Assembly: GCA_033764725.1 (NCBI GenBank)
Contig: JANRIR010000066.1
Span: 1 to 64,000, forward strand
From: RI-43 sp033764725
GTDB taxonomy: Bacteria; Pseudomonadota; Alphaproteobacteria; Caulobacterales; Aquidulcibacteraceae
Length of the DNA: 64,000 bases
Direction: 5' to 3'
The position numbers and the translations under genes are program-made. Position 1 is the first letter of the stretch. Every line of letters starts with the position of its first letter. This document shows positions 23,836 through 31,900 of this stretch, piece after piece. The notes under the pieces are model-generated. The model did not search any database. It was not told the origin of the DNA and saw only the letters and a list, made by a program, of their open reading frames with translations.

Positions 23836-24225
23836 GTGTCGGATGACGCCCCCCGCATCTCGCCGCGCGATTTTGCTCGGGTGCAGCGGCGCACGCAGAG
23901 CGCGGCCGAGACGGCGCTGTGGGACCTGCTCCGCGACCGCCGCCTGGGCGTGAAATTCCGCCGACAGCACCCCATCCCGCCCTACACGGCGGACTTCGCC
24001 TGCGTGGACAAGCGCGTGATCGTCGAGGTCGATGGGCCGTCGCATGCGATCGCTGACGAGCGCGCGCGCGATGCGCGGAGAACGGCGGCTCTGCTGGCCG
24101 AAGGCTGGCGGGTCATCCGCGTGCGTGACGGCGAGGTGTTGGCCGATCCCTCGGGCGTGCGGCGAAGGGTTCTCGCAGCTCTGGCGGAGGCTTCTCCGCG
24201 AAAGTCGAAGAGGCGCGACGATTGA
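23836..24225 (+). CDS. DUF559 endonuclease-domain protein (Vsr-like fold)
   Basis: The 129-residue protein has the DUF559 pattern: TALWDLLRDRRLGVKFRRQHPI, then YTADFACVDKRVIVEVDG with the predicted metal-binding Asp and Glu/Asp, and GWRVIRVRDGEVLADPSGV. The fold is that of Vsr and restriction-like PD-(D/E)XK nucleases, but stand-alone DUF559 proteins have no established role. The GTG start has no clear ribosome binding site. Family B repeats flank the gene on both sides. It separates alaC from hom, and a second copy lies at 39958-40413. Confidence 0.85.
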   Translation: MSDDAPRISPRDFARVQRRTQSAAETALWDLLRDRRLGVKFRRQHPIPPYTADFACVDKRVIVEVDGPSHAIADERARDARRTAALLAEGWRVIRVRDGEVLADPSGVRRRVLAALAEASPRKSKRRDD

Positions 24226-24239
24226 GACGTTTGCGCTCC

Positions 24240-24400
24240 ACCCTCACCCCAGCCCTCTCCCTCCACATGGAGGGAGAGGGAGCGCCGGAAACCCTCTCCC
24301 CCAATTGGGGGAGAGGGCAGGGTGAGGGGGTTGCGCGACGCTTGAAGCATGTTCGCTCCACCCTCATCCAAAACCCCCTTCCTACCCGCGGAGGGAGAGG
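24240..24400. repeat. Family B inverted repeats, right flank of the first DUF559 gene
   Basis: CACCCTCACCCCAGCCCTCT with GGAGGGAGAGGGAGCG is followed by ACCCTCTCCCCCAATTGGGG and GCAGGGTGAGGGGGTTGCGCG. A degraded CACCCTCATCCAAAACCCCC with GGAGGGAGAGG ends the array. It is the same composite as on the left side of the DUF559 gene. Confidence 0.75.
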
Positions 24401-24451
24401 ACGTGCGGTGCGCTTGCGCTTCTGCGCGCGCGCACGCATGGGAATGCCGCT

Positions 24452-25765
24452 ATGAGCGCCCGACCTCCCCATAACCCCCTCCGCATCGGCATCGCCGGGC
24501 TCGGCACGGTCGGCGGCGGGGTCGTCAAGTTGGCGCAGGAGGGGCGCGTCGGCGCGGGCGCGGTGGAGATCGCGGCGGTCTCGGCGCGCGACCGCGGCCG
24601 CGCGCGCGCGGTCGACATATCGCACTATCGCTGGGTGGACGATCCTCGCGCGCTCGCGGCCGATCCCGCCATCGACGTGCTGGTCGAGGTGATCGGCGGC
24701 GCCGATGGGCCGGCGCGCGACGCGGTGGAGATCGCGCTCAAGCGCGGCGCCCATGTGGTCACCGCCAACAAGGCTCTGTTGGCGCTGCACGGGGCCGAGC
24801 TGGCGCGCCTGAGCGAAGCGCAGGGCGGCAAGCTGTTGTTCGAGGCGGCGGTCGGCGGCGGCGTGCCGGTGGTGAAAGCGCTCAAGGAAAGCCTCGCCGG
24901 CGCCGACGTGCGCGCCATCGCGGGGATCCTGAACGGAACCTGCAACTATATCCTCAGCGAGATGGAGGCGTCCGGCCGCGCCTTCGCCGATGTTCTGGCC
25001 GACGCCCAGCGCCTGGGCTACGCCGAGGCCGACCCCACCACCGACATCGGCGGCTTCGACGCCGCCCACAAGATCACGCTGCTCGCGGCCATCGGCTTCG
25101 GCGCGCTGCCCGATTACGAGCACGTGAAGATCGAAGGCGTCGATCTGGTCACGCTCGACGACATCCGGCTCGCTGGCCGCTTGGGCTATCGCATCAAGCT
25201 GATCGCCAAGGCCGAGCGCATCGACGGGGCGGTGTCGATGCATGTGGGCCCGGCGCTTGTGGCGATGGATCATCCGCTGGCCGCAGTATCTGGCGCGCTC
25301 AACGCCGCCGTGATCGATTCCGACCCCGTCGGCCGGCTGACGTTCGTGGGCCGCGGCGCCGGCGCGGGGCCGACCGCCGCAGCGGTGGTCGCCGACCTCA
25401 TCGACCTCGCCCAGGGGCGGGCCGGCCACGCCTTCGCCCGTCCGGTCGCAGCCCTCCAGGCCGCCCCGCGCGGCGCCCCGGCCGAGCGCGGGCGCTTCTA
25501 TATGCGCCTCCTGGTGCGCGACCGCCCGGGCGTGATCGCGGCGGTGTCGGACCAATTGGGCCGCCAGAGCGTCTCGATCGAAAGCTTCCTGCAGATGCCG
25601 GGCGGCCAGGCCCCGACAGTGCCGATCGTTCTGACCACCCAGGCCTGCGCCCGATCGGCCCTTGACGCCGCCGCCCTCGCCATTGCAACGCTCGACGCCG
25701 TCGCCGAGCCCCCGCGCGTGTTTCCCATCGAGGAAGCCGACGACCGCGCCCGCTTCTGGAGCTGA
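24452..25765 (+). CDS. hom: Homoserine dehydrogenase
   Basis: The enzyme reduces aspartate semialdehyde to homoserine for threonine and methionine. The 437 residues show the NAD(P) loop IGIAGLGTVGGGV and VVTANKALLA. Catalytic and binding segments are ILNGTCNYILSEM, EADPTTDIGGFDAAHK and RLGYRIKLIAKAE. A C-terminal ACT domain starts at RGRFYMRLLVRDRPGVIAAV and suggests feedback control by threonine. glpX follows after 8 bases, so the two are co-transcribed. Confidence 0.97.
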   Translation: MSARPPHNPLRIGIAGLGTVGGGVVKLAQEGRVGAGAVEIAAVSARDRGRARAVDISHYRWVDDPRALAADPAIDVLVEVIGGADGPARDAVEIALKRGAHVVTANKALLALHGAELARLSEAQGGKLLFEAAVGGGVPVVKALKESLAGADVRAIAGILNGTCNYILSEMEASGRAFADVLADAQRLGYAEADPTTDIGGFDAAHKITLLAAIGFGALPDYEHVKIEGVDLVTLDDIRLAGRLGYRIKLIAKAERIDGAVSMHVGPALVAMDHPLAAVSGALNAAVIDSDPVGRLTFVGRGAGAGPTAAAVVADLIDLAQGRAGHAFARPVAALQAAPRGAPAERGRFYMRLLVRDRPGVIAAVSDQLGRQSVSIESFLQMPGGQAPTVPIVLTTQACARSALDAAALAIATLDAVAEPPRVFPIEEADDRARFWS

Positions 25766-25773
25766 CACAACCC

Positions 25774-26724
25774 ATGCCCAGCGTCATCACGGACGATCTC
25801 GCGGCCGCCGCCGCCCGCGTGGCCGAATGCGCCGCCATCGCCGCCGCCAAGCTGATCGGCAGGGGCGACGAGAAGGCCGCCGACCAGGCCGCCGTGGACG
25901 CCATGCGCACCGCGCTCAACGCGCTGCCGATGCGGGGGCGCATCGTCATCGGCGAGGGCGAACGGGACGAAGCGCCGATGCTCTATATCGGCGAGGAGGT
26001 GGGGACGGGCGCGGGCCCGGAAATCGACATCGCGCTCGATCCGCTGGAAGGCACCACGCTCACCGCCAAGGCGATGGCCAATGCGCTCGCCGTGATCGCG
26101 TTTGCGCCGCGCGGCGGGCTGTTGCATGCGCCCGACACCTATATGGACAAGATCGCCGTCGGGCCCGGCTATGCGCCGGGCGTCATCGATCTCGACCGCA
26201 GCGCGGGGGAGAACGTTCTGCGCTTGGCGGAGGCCAAGGGCGTCCCGCCGAGCGATATCGGGGTGTGCGTGCTCGATCGCCCGCGCCACGCCGAGATCAT
26301 CGCCGCCCTGCGCACGGTCGGCGCGCGGGTGCATCTGATCTCGGACGGCGACGTCGCCGGCGTGATCAGCACCACCGACGCAGCGACAGGGATCGATCTC
26401 TATGTCGGCTCCGGCGGCGCGCCGGAGGGCGTGCTCGCCGCGGCGGCGCTGAAATGCGTCGGCGGGCAATTCCAGGGCCGGCTCGTGTTCCGCACCGACG
26501 ACGAACGCCGCCGCGCCGAGCGCACCGGCGTCACCGATTTCGACCGCCGCTACGATTTGAACGAATTGGCCACCGGCGATGCGATTTTCGTGGCCACCGG
26601 CGTTACCTCCGGCTCGCTGCTCGACGGCGTGCGCGTGCGCAACGGCAGCGTGACCACGCACACGTTGGTGATGAATTCCGCCACGGGAACCGTGCGCGAA
26701 ATCAAAACCCGGCGCCGCGTCTAG
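25774..26724 (+). CDS. glpX: Class II fructose-1,6-bisphosphatase
   Basis: GlpX hydrolyses fructose-1,6-bisphosphate in gluconeogenesis. The 316-residue protein has IVIGEGERDEAPMLYIGEEV and DIALDPLEGTT, which carry the metal-binding acidic residues, and YVGSGGAPEGVLAAAALK. The hom-glpX-recJ order is common in alphaproteobacteria. The start is 8 bases after the hom stop. Confidence 0.96.
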   Translation: MPSVITDDLAAAAARVAECAAIAAAKLIGRGDEKAADQAAVDAMRTALNALPMRGRIVIGEGERDEAPMLYIGEEVGTGAGPEIDIALDPLEGTTLTAKAMANALAVIAFAPRGGLLHAPDTYMDKIAVGPGYAPGVIDLDRSAGENVLRLAEAKGVPPSDIGVCVLDRPRHAEIIAALRTVGARVHLISDGDVAGVISTTDAATGIDLYVGSGGAPEGVLAAAALKCVGGQFQGRLVFRTDDERRRAERTGVTDFDRRYDLNELATGDAIFVATGVTSGSLLDGVRVRNGSVTTHTLVMNSATGTVREIKTRRRV

Positions 26725-26734
26725 CGCGCCCCAA

Positions 26735-26940
26735 ACCTCTCCCTTCAGGCGGAGGGAGAGTCCGCGCGGCGAACCCTCTCTCCCTGCGAAGGGGGAGAGG
26801 GCAGGGTGAGGGGGCTGCGCGACGATTGACGCGTCAACGCTCCACCCTCACCCCGGCCGTTCGGCGCTTCGATTGCGTTGCAATCGATCCCGCTGCGCGG
26901 GACCGCACCTCATCCCGCCAATTGGAGGGAGAGGGAGAAG
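26735..26940. repeat. Family B inverted repeats between glpX and recJ
   Basis: ACCTCTCCCTTCAGGCGGAG is followed by ACCCTCTCTCCCTGCGAAGG, GCAGGGTGAGGGGGCTGCGCG, CACCCTCACCCCGGCCGTTC and GGAGGGAGAGGGAG. A short insert, GATTGCGTTGCAATC, forms an extra palindrome at 26872-26886. The recJ reading frame happens to stay open through the whole element. Confidence 0.7.
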
Positions 26941-26972
26941 GAGACGGCGGCGAATCGGGCGATAAGCGGGGC

Positions 26973-28772
26973 ATGCCTGCGCTGCGCAAATCGACCGAGC
27001 CGGAGGCGGCGCGCGCCTTTTTGAGCGTCGAGCGCTCCCTATCCGGCAAACGCTGGCGCGCGCGCGCGGCCGATGAGGCGCTGGTAGAGGCGCATCGGCG
27101 CAGTCTGCACCTGCCGGAGATCGCCGCGCGTCTGCTTGCGGGGCGCGGCGTGTCCGCCGCCGACGCGCCGGGCTTTCTTAATCCGACGCTGCGCGATTTC
27201 TTTCCCGATCCGTCAACTTTCGCCGACATGGACAAGGCGGCCGCGATCATCGAGGACGCGATCGTTTCGGGCAGACCAACCGCCGTGTTCTGCGATTACG
27301 ACGTCGACGGCGCGACCTCCGGCGCGCAGCTCGTGCGCTATTTTCGTGCGCGTGGAAGGGATTTGCGCATCTATGTGCCCGATCGCATGACCGAGGGCTA
27401 CGGCCCCTCCGAAGGCGCGTTCGCGAAACTGAAGGCCGAAGGCGTTTCGCTCGTCATCACGGTGGATTGCGGCGCAGCCGCGGAAGGCCCGCTGACGGCC
27501 GCGGCCGCCATGGGGCTCGATGTGGTGGTGCTCGACCATCACCTGATGAGCGGGGCGCCGCCGCCGGCCGCCGCCGTCGTCAATCCCAACCGCCCCGATT
27601 GCCCATCCGGGCAAGGCGCGTTGACGGCCGCCGGCGTGGTGCTTGTGGCGCTTGCCGCGATCAATCGCGAAGCGCGCAAGCGCGGCTCGATCGGGTCGAA
27701 CCATCTGCCCAATCCGCTCGACAATCTCGATCTTTCCGCGCTCGGCACGGTATGTGATGTGGCGCCCTTGCGCGGCTTCAACCGCGCCATCGTCGCGCAG
27801 GGGCTGAAAGTTCTCGCCAAGAACAACAATATCGGGCTCGCCGCGCTGGCGCGCGCGGCCGGACGCGAGACCTGTTCGAGCGTCTATGACCTGGGCTTCG
27901 TGCTCGGCCCGCGGATCAATGCGGGCGGGCGCATCGGCGATGCGTCGCTCGCCACGCGGCTGTTGAGCAGCGACGATCCGGCGGAGGCCGAAGGCATCGC
28001 GCTGCAGCTCGACGCGCTCAACGCCGAGCGGCGCAAGCAGGAGGCCGACATGCTCGCCGAAGCGACGGCGATGGCCGAAGCGCAGGCGCGCGATCGGCCG
28101 ATCGTCATCGTGGGCAGCCCGCGCTGGCATCCCGGCGTGATCGGCATCGCGGCGGGCCGGCTGAAGGAGCGCCTCCTGAAGCCCGTTATCGTGCTGGGCG
28201 GCGTGACGCCGGACGAACCGGCCAAAGGCTCGGGCCGCTCGGTGCCCGGCGTCAATCTCGGCGCAGCGGTCGCGGCGGCGGCGCGCGACGGCGTCGCGCT
28301 CGCGGGGGGCGGCCACGCCATGGCGGCGGGGCTGACCGTGGCCTGGGACAGGGTGGACGCGCTGCGGGATTTCCTCTCGGCCCAGATCGCCGACGCGTGC
28401 GCCGCGGCGGAGGGCGACGCGCGCACGCTTGAGATCGACGCCCAGGCCGGCGTGGCGGCGCTGACGCTCGACCTCATCGCCGCGCTCGATCGCATCGGCC
28501 CTTACGGCCCCGGCCACCCCGAGCCGGTGCTGGCGCTGAGCGATGTGCGCGCGACCTATACCGGGCCGACCAAAGGCGGCCATCTGCGCTGCGTGCTGGA
28601 GGACGCGCGCGGGGCCAAGATCCGCGGCATCGCCTTCCGGGCCGAGAACACCGCCCTCGGCGAGGCGCTGCAGCGCGGCGAGCCGATCCATGCGGCGGTG
28701 AAGCTGAAGAAGAACGAATGGGGAGGCGCGGCGCGGGCCGAGATCGAGGTGCTCGACGCGGCCAAAGCCTAA
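26973..28772 (+). CDS. recJ: Single-stranded-DNA-specific exonuclease RecJ
   Basis: RecJ degrades single-stranded DNA 5' to 3' in recombination and mismatch repair. The 599-residue protein has the DHH-family motifs CDYDVDGATS, ITVDCGA and VLDHHLMSG, and the DHHA1 part GGGHAMAAG. The C-terminal OB region ends EIEVLDAAKA. The frame is open far upstream, but residues before the ATG at 26973 are encoded by the repeat and by glpX in another frame. I therefore start at MPALRKSTEPEAARAFLSVE. Confidence 0.95.
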   Translation: MPALRKSTEPEAARAFLSVERSLSGKRWRARAADEALVEAHRRSLHLPEIAARLLAGRGVSAADAPGFLNPTLRDFFPDPSTFADMDKAAAIIEDAIVSGRPTAVFCDYDVDGATSGAQLVRYFRARGRDLRIYVPDRMTEGYGPSEGAFAKLKAEGVSLVITVDCGAAAEGPLTAAAAMGLDVVVLDHHLMSGAPPPAAAVVNPNRPDCPSGQGALTAAGVVLVALAAINREARKRGSIGSNHLPNPLDNLDLSALGTVCDVAPLRGFNRAIVAQGLKVLAKNNNIGLAALARAAGRETCSSVYDLGFVLGPRINAGGRIGDASLATRLLSSDDPAEAEGIALQLDALNAERRKQEADMLAEATAMAEAQARDRPIVIVGSPRWHPGVIGIAAGRLKERLLKPVIVLGGVTPDEPAKGSGRSVPGVNLGAAVAAAARDGVALAGGGHAMAAGLTVAWDRVDALRDFLSAQIADACAAAEGDARTLEIDAQAGVAALTLDLIAALDRIGPYGPGHPEPVLALSDVRATYTGPTKGGHLRCVLEDARGAKIRGIAFRAENTALGEALQRGEPIHAAVKLKKNEWGGAARAEIEVLDAAKA

Positions 28773-28781
28773 CGCGGCGCG

Positions 28782-28856
28782 TGGCAGGCCCTAGGGGAGT
28801 CGAACCCCTCTTTTCAGGTTGAAAACCTGACGTCCTAACCGATAGACGAAGGGCCC
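28782..28856 (-). tRNA. tRNA-Glu (TTC)
   Basis: Read on the minus strand the gene starts GGGCCCTTCGTCTATCGG. The anticodon stem CAGG/CCTG holds a loop with TTC, and the T-arm has GGTTCGACTCC. The encoded 3' end is GCCA. It lies 10 bases after the convergent recJ stop. Confidence 0.93.
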
Positions 28857-28938
28857 GCAGCGCGAGACGCGCGGTATAAGCAGCCCCGCCCCGCGTGGCA
28901 AGCCGCGGCGGCGCGACCCTCCAGGCGGTTTCGCCCGC

Positions 28939-29024
28939 ACCCCTCATCCGGCCGCTACGCGGCCACCTTCTCCCACAAGGGGAGAAGGAGGATTGCCGCG
29001 AAGCGGCAAGACGGATGAGGGGTG
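28939..29024. repeat. Family C inverted repeat pair
   Basis: CACCCCTCATCCGG..CCACCTTCTCCCACAAGGGG is followed by the inverted unit GATTGCCGCGAAGCGGCAAG and ACGGATGAGGGGTG. The two units are joined tail to tail without the longer spacer seen at 11461-11602. Confidence 0.75.
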
Positions 29025-29135
29025 AATGCGCAACCGCCCGGCATCGCCCGGATGACCTTGCGGCGCCCCGCCGCCCGCCTTGATCTCGTCACGGCGAACG
29101 GCCAATCAGGCCGGCGAGGGAGTGGAGAGACGGTC

Positions 29136-30056
29136 ATGAGCATCGATCTGCCGCGGCGTGCGGCGGTGCTGGGACTGCTCGGCGCAGGGCTCTCGGCGCC
29201 GGGGCTCGCGTTCGCGCAGCGCGCGCACAGCGAAATCCTGGTCGAGCGGGAATCCCCCTACAACACGATCTATGTCGTACGCGAAGGCGATTACATCGCC
29301 ATGCAGTTCGGCGTGAACCGCCGCATCTTCCACCAGAGCCTTTATAATCCCCGCGATCCGCGCGAATTGATGTTCGCCTATACGCGCGCGATGACGGTCG
29401 CGCTCGCCTATACCAGCACGCTCAACGCCATCTGCGAGATCGGCCTCGGCGGCGGGCGCACGGCGCAATATCTGCACCTGCACGCCCCGCGCGTGACGAT
29501 CACGGCGGTGGAGCTCGATCCCGAAGTCATTCGCCTGGCGCAGCAATATTTCGGCGTGCGTGCGGACGAGCGCCTGCGCCTCGTCGAGCGCGACGGGCGC
29601 ATGCATCTGCGCCAGACCCGCGATCGCTATGACGCGATCTTCATCGACGCCTATCGCGGCACGTTCGTGCCGTTCCACCTTTTGACGCGCGAATTCTTCC
29701 AGATCGCCAAGTCGCGCCTGACGCCCGGCGGCGCGGTGGTGCAGAACATCGAGCCGTCGACGATGCTGTACGATGCAGCGATCGCCACGCTGAAGGCGGT
29801 GTTCGCCAATGTCGACACCTATCAGGCCGACGGCAACATCGTCGCGGTCGCCTATGACGGCCCGGCCAAGACGGCCCAGCAATTGCGCGCGCGCGCCGAT
29901 GCGCTGCAGGCGAGCTACCGGTTCCGCCATCCGCTGCCGGCGCTGTTGGCGGGGCGGCGCACGGTGACGGGGCGCCTGCGCGGGCGCGTGCTCACCGATG
30001 ATTTCGCGCCGGTGGAAAGTTTGCGCTCGATCGAGCGCCACAACGCGCGGCAATAA
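29136..30056 (+). CDS. Spermidine-synthase-like methyltransferase-fold protein with export signal
   Basis: The 306-residue protein has a signal peptide that contains PRRAAVLGLLGAG, a possible twin-arginine motif, with cleavage near AFA-Q. The spermidine-synthase-type Rossmann core follows: ICEIGLGGGRTAQYL, ITAVELDPEVIRLAQQYF, and DAIFIDAYRGTFVP. It resembles the catalytic half of fused MFS/spermidine-synthase proteins. Its partner membrane half is the next gene, 18 bases downstream. GGAG precedes the ATG at 29136. Whether it makes polyamine is unknown, as key residues were not checked structurally. Confidence 0.78.
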   Translation: MSIDLPRRAAVLGLLGAGLSAPGLAFAQRAHSEILVERESPYNTIYVVREGDYIAMQFGVNRRIFHQSLYNPRDPRELMFAYTRAMTVALAYTSTLNAICEIGLGGGRTAQYLHLHAPRVTITAVELDPEVIRLAQQYFGVRADERLRLVERDGRMHLRQTRDRYDAIFIDAYRGTFVPFHLLTREFFQIAKSRLTPGGAVVQNIEPSTMLYDAAIATLKAVFANVDTYQADGNIVAVAYDGPAKTAQQLRARADALQASYRFRHPLPALLAGRRTVTGRLRGRVLTDDFAPVESLRSIERHNARQ

Positions 30057-30074
30057 AGAGAAAGCGACGCGATC

Positions 30075-30683
30075 ATGCAATGGCGCGCACCGGCGATCCT
30101 CGCCATCGGCTTTACCTTGGGCGTCGCGCTGATGGGCGTGCAGATGGCCGCAAGCCGCCTGCTCACCCCCTATTTCGGCAGCGGCATCGAGGTCTGGGCC
30201 TCGCTCATCTCCACCGTGATGTTTTCGCTGATGGCGGGCTATTACATCGGCGGGCGCGTGGCGGATGCGGCGCCGCGCAGCCAGGTGCTGGGCGTCTGCG
30301 TGATCGTGGCTGGCGGCTTTCTGGCGCTCACCCCGCCGCTCGCCACGCCCGTGCTCGACTGGACGCTCGATACGCTCGGCGACGGCGTGCTCGCCACCTT
30401 GTTCGCCGCCGCCGCGATCATGTTCGTGCCGATGACGCTGTTGTCGTTCTTTTCGCCGTACGCCGTGCGGCTTCTCCTCGCAGACGCCGCGCACGGCGGG
30501 CGCGTCGCGGGCGCGGTGTATTCCATCACCACGATCGGCAATATCGTCGGCACGCTGGGCACCGCACTTTATCTCATGACGATCCTGGGCTCGCGCGACA
30601 TCATGCTGCTGTTCGCGGGCGTGATCGCGGCGTGCGGCGTGGGTCTGGTTCTGTTGCGCGTGCGCGGCGATGCGGACGCGTAG
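30075..30683 (+). CDS. Membrane half of a split MFS/spermidine-synthase-type protein
   Basis: The 202-residue protein has about six hydrophobic segments. It opens LAIGFTLGVALMGVQMAASR, followed by LLTPYFGSGIEVWASLISTVM, the signature of the N-terminal membrane domain of fused spermidine-synthase proteins. Another typical segment is TTIGNIVGTLGTALYLM. It lies directly after the soluble synthase-like gene. Usually the membrane domain comes first and is fused to the enzyme, so the order here is reversed and the genes are separate. Confidence 0.75.
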   Translation: MQWRAPAILAIGFTLGVALMGVQMAASRLLTPYFGSGIEVWASLISTVMFSLMAGYYIGGRVADAAPRSQVLGVCVIVAGGFLALTPPLATPVLDWTLDTLGDGVLATLFAAAAIMFVPMTLLSFFSPYAVRLLLADAAHGGRVAGAVYSITTIGNIVGTLGTALYLMTILGSRDIMLLFAGVIAACGVGLVLLRVRGDADA

Positions 30684-30703
30684 CGCGGCAGGCGTGCGCG
30701 CCG

Positions 30704-30817
30704 ACACCCCTCATCCGGCGCTTCGCGCCGCCTTCTCCCACAGGGGGAGAAGGAGAGGCGCCATTTCCTTCTCCCCCTGTGGGAGAAGGTGTCGGCGAAG
30801 CCGACGGATGAGGGGTG
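30704..30817. repeat. Family C inverted repeat pair
   Basis: ACACCCCTCATCCGGCGCTTCGCGCCGCC and CTTCTCCCACAGGGGGAGAAGG face CCTTCTCCCCCTGTGGGAGAAGG and CGGATGAGGGGTGCGG. The right-hand unit contains the only available ATG of the following SMP-30-like gene. Confidence 0.75.
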
Positions 30818-31770
30818 CGGGCGAAACCGTTTGCAAAAAAGTCCAACACCTTTTCGTTCTGCGCCTGCTCGCACTCCTCGCGCTCGCAACAGCTTCACCC
30901 CTCGCGGCCGCGCAGGCCGATCCGCCTCGCAGCGTCGTCATCGACCGCAACGCCTCCTATCCCGAAGGTCCGCTCTGGCGCGACGGGCGGCTTTACGTCG
31001 CCGAAATGGGCGCCGATCGCGTGTCGGTCTATCGCAACGGCGCGAAGGCGGATTTCTTCGTGCAGCGCGGCTGCGGGCCGACGGCGCTTGCGCCCTATGG
31101 CGAAGGGTTCGCCATTTTGTGCCACATCGCGCGCACGCTGGTGATCGTCGACAGGCAGGGCGCGCGCGTGCGCGTCATCGCCGCCGACGGCGCGGGCCGC
31201 GCCTTCCAGGATCCCAACGACATCAGCGCCGACGATCGCGGCGGCGCCTATTTCTCCGATCCGGGAATTTTCTCCAGACGCATCCCCGCTTCGGGCGCGC
31301 TCTATCATCTCGACGCGCGCGGACGGGCGCGCCGCGTGGCGGAGGGATTGTGGTATCCCAACGGCGTGTATTTCGATCGCGCCGAGCGCGCGCTCTATGT
31401 CTCGGAGACCTTCCGCCATCGTGTGCTGCGCTTCGCCGTCCTGGAGGATGGCGCGCTCGGCGCGCCCAGCGTCTTTGCGACGTTCGACTTCGCCGCCGCG
31501 CCGTTCGGGCGTTACCGCGACGTTTATGACGAGCGCGGCCCCGACGGTCTGGAGCGCGCGCCGGATGGGCGTCTGTTCGTCGCGATCTATGGCGAAGGCG
31601 TCGTCGTCGCGCTCGACCGCGACGGCCGCATCGCCGCTGCGCTGCCGCAGCCGGCGCGCTACACCACCAACATCGCCTTCGCGCCGGACGGCGCAGCGAT
31701 CGTCGTCGGCGCAACGATCAACGACCGGCCGCCCTTCACCGGCGAAGTCCGCCGCTTTCCGCGCCCGTGA
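30808..31770 (+). CDS. Exported SMP-30/gluconolactonase-like beta-propeller protein
   Basis: The frame gives 320 residues from the ATG at 30808, with a hydrophobic signal (LFVLRLLALLALATASPLAA). A six-bladed propeller follows, with ASYPEGPLWRDGRLYVAEMG, FQDPNDISADDRGGAYFSDP and WYPNGVYFDRAERALYVSE. These are typical of the SMP-30/gluconolactonase/LRE family, which holds lactonases with a divalent metal. No ATG, GTG or TTG lies in frame between the repeat and the signal peptide, so the start codon seems to come from the repeat itself. The substrate is unknown. Confidence 0.78.
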   Translation: MRGAGETVCKKVQHLFVLRLLALLALATASPLAAAQADPPRSVVIDRNASYPEGPLWRDGRLYVAEMGADRVSVYRNGAKADFFVQRGCGPTALAPYGEGFAILCHIARTLVIVDRQGARVRVIAADGAGRAFQDPNDISADDRGGAYFSDPGIFSRRIPASGALYHLDARGRARRVAEGLWYPNGVYFDRAERALYVSETFRHRVLRFAVLEDGALGAPSVFATFDFAAAPFGRYRDVYDERGPDGLERAPDGRLFVAIYGEGVVVALDRDGRIAAALPQPARYTTNIAFAPDGAAIVVGATINDRPPFTGEVRRFPRP

Positions 31771-31816
31771 GCGGCTTTGCACCGGCGCGGAAGCGCCGTA
31801 TGGAAGCCGCTTGTGT

Positions 31817-31893
31817 CGGGGCGTAGCTCAGCCTGGTAGAGCACCTGCTTTGGGAGCAGGGGGCCGTGAGTTCGAATCCCACCGCCCCGACCA
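31817..31893 (+). tRNA. tRNA-Pro (TGG)
   Basis: The acceptor CGGGGCG pairs with CGCCCCG. The anticodon stem CTGC/GCAG holds TTTGGGA with TGG at 34-36. The T-arm has GTTCGAATCC and CCA is encoded. It is the second proline tRNA in the window. Confidence 0.94.
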
Positions 31894-31900
31894 ATCGGCC

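Noticed and set aside
23644..24400. CRISPR-like array of regular palindromes
   Set aside because: The units are inverted, not direct, have no unique spacers of constant length, and no cas gene is present.
26735..26972. Long N-terminal extension of RecJ through glpX and the repeat
   Set aside because: The frame is open but the residues are low complexity and do not match the family. The ATG at 26973 gives a normal RecJ.
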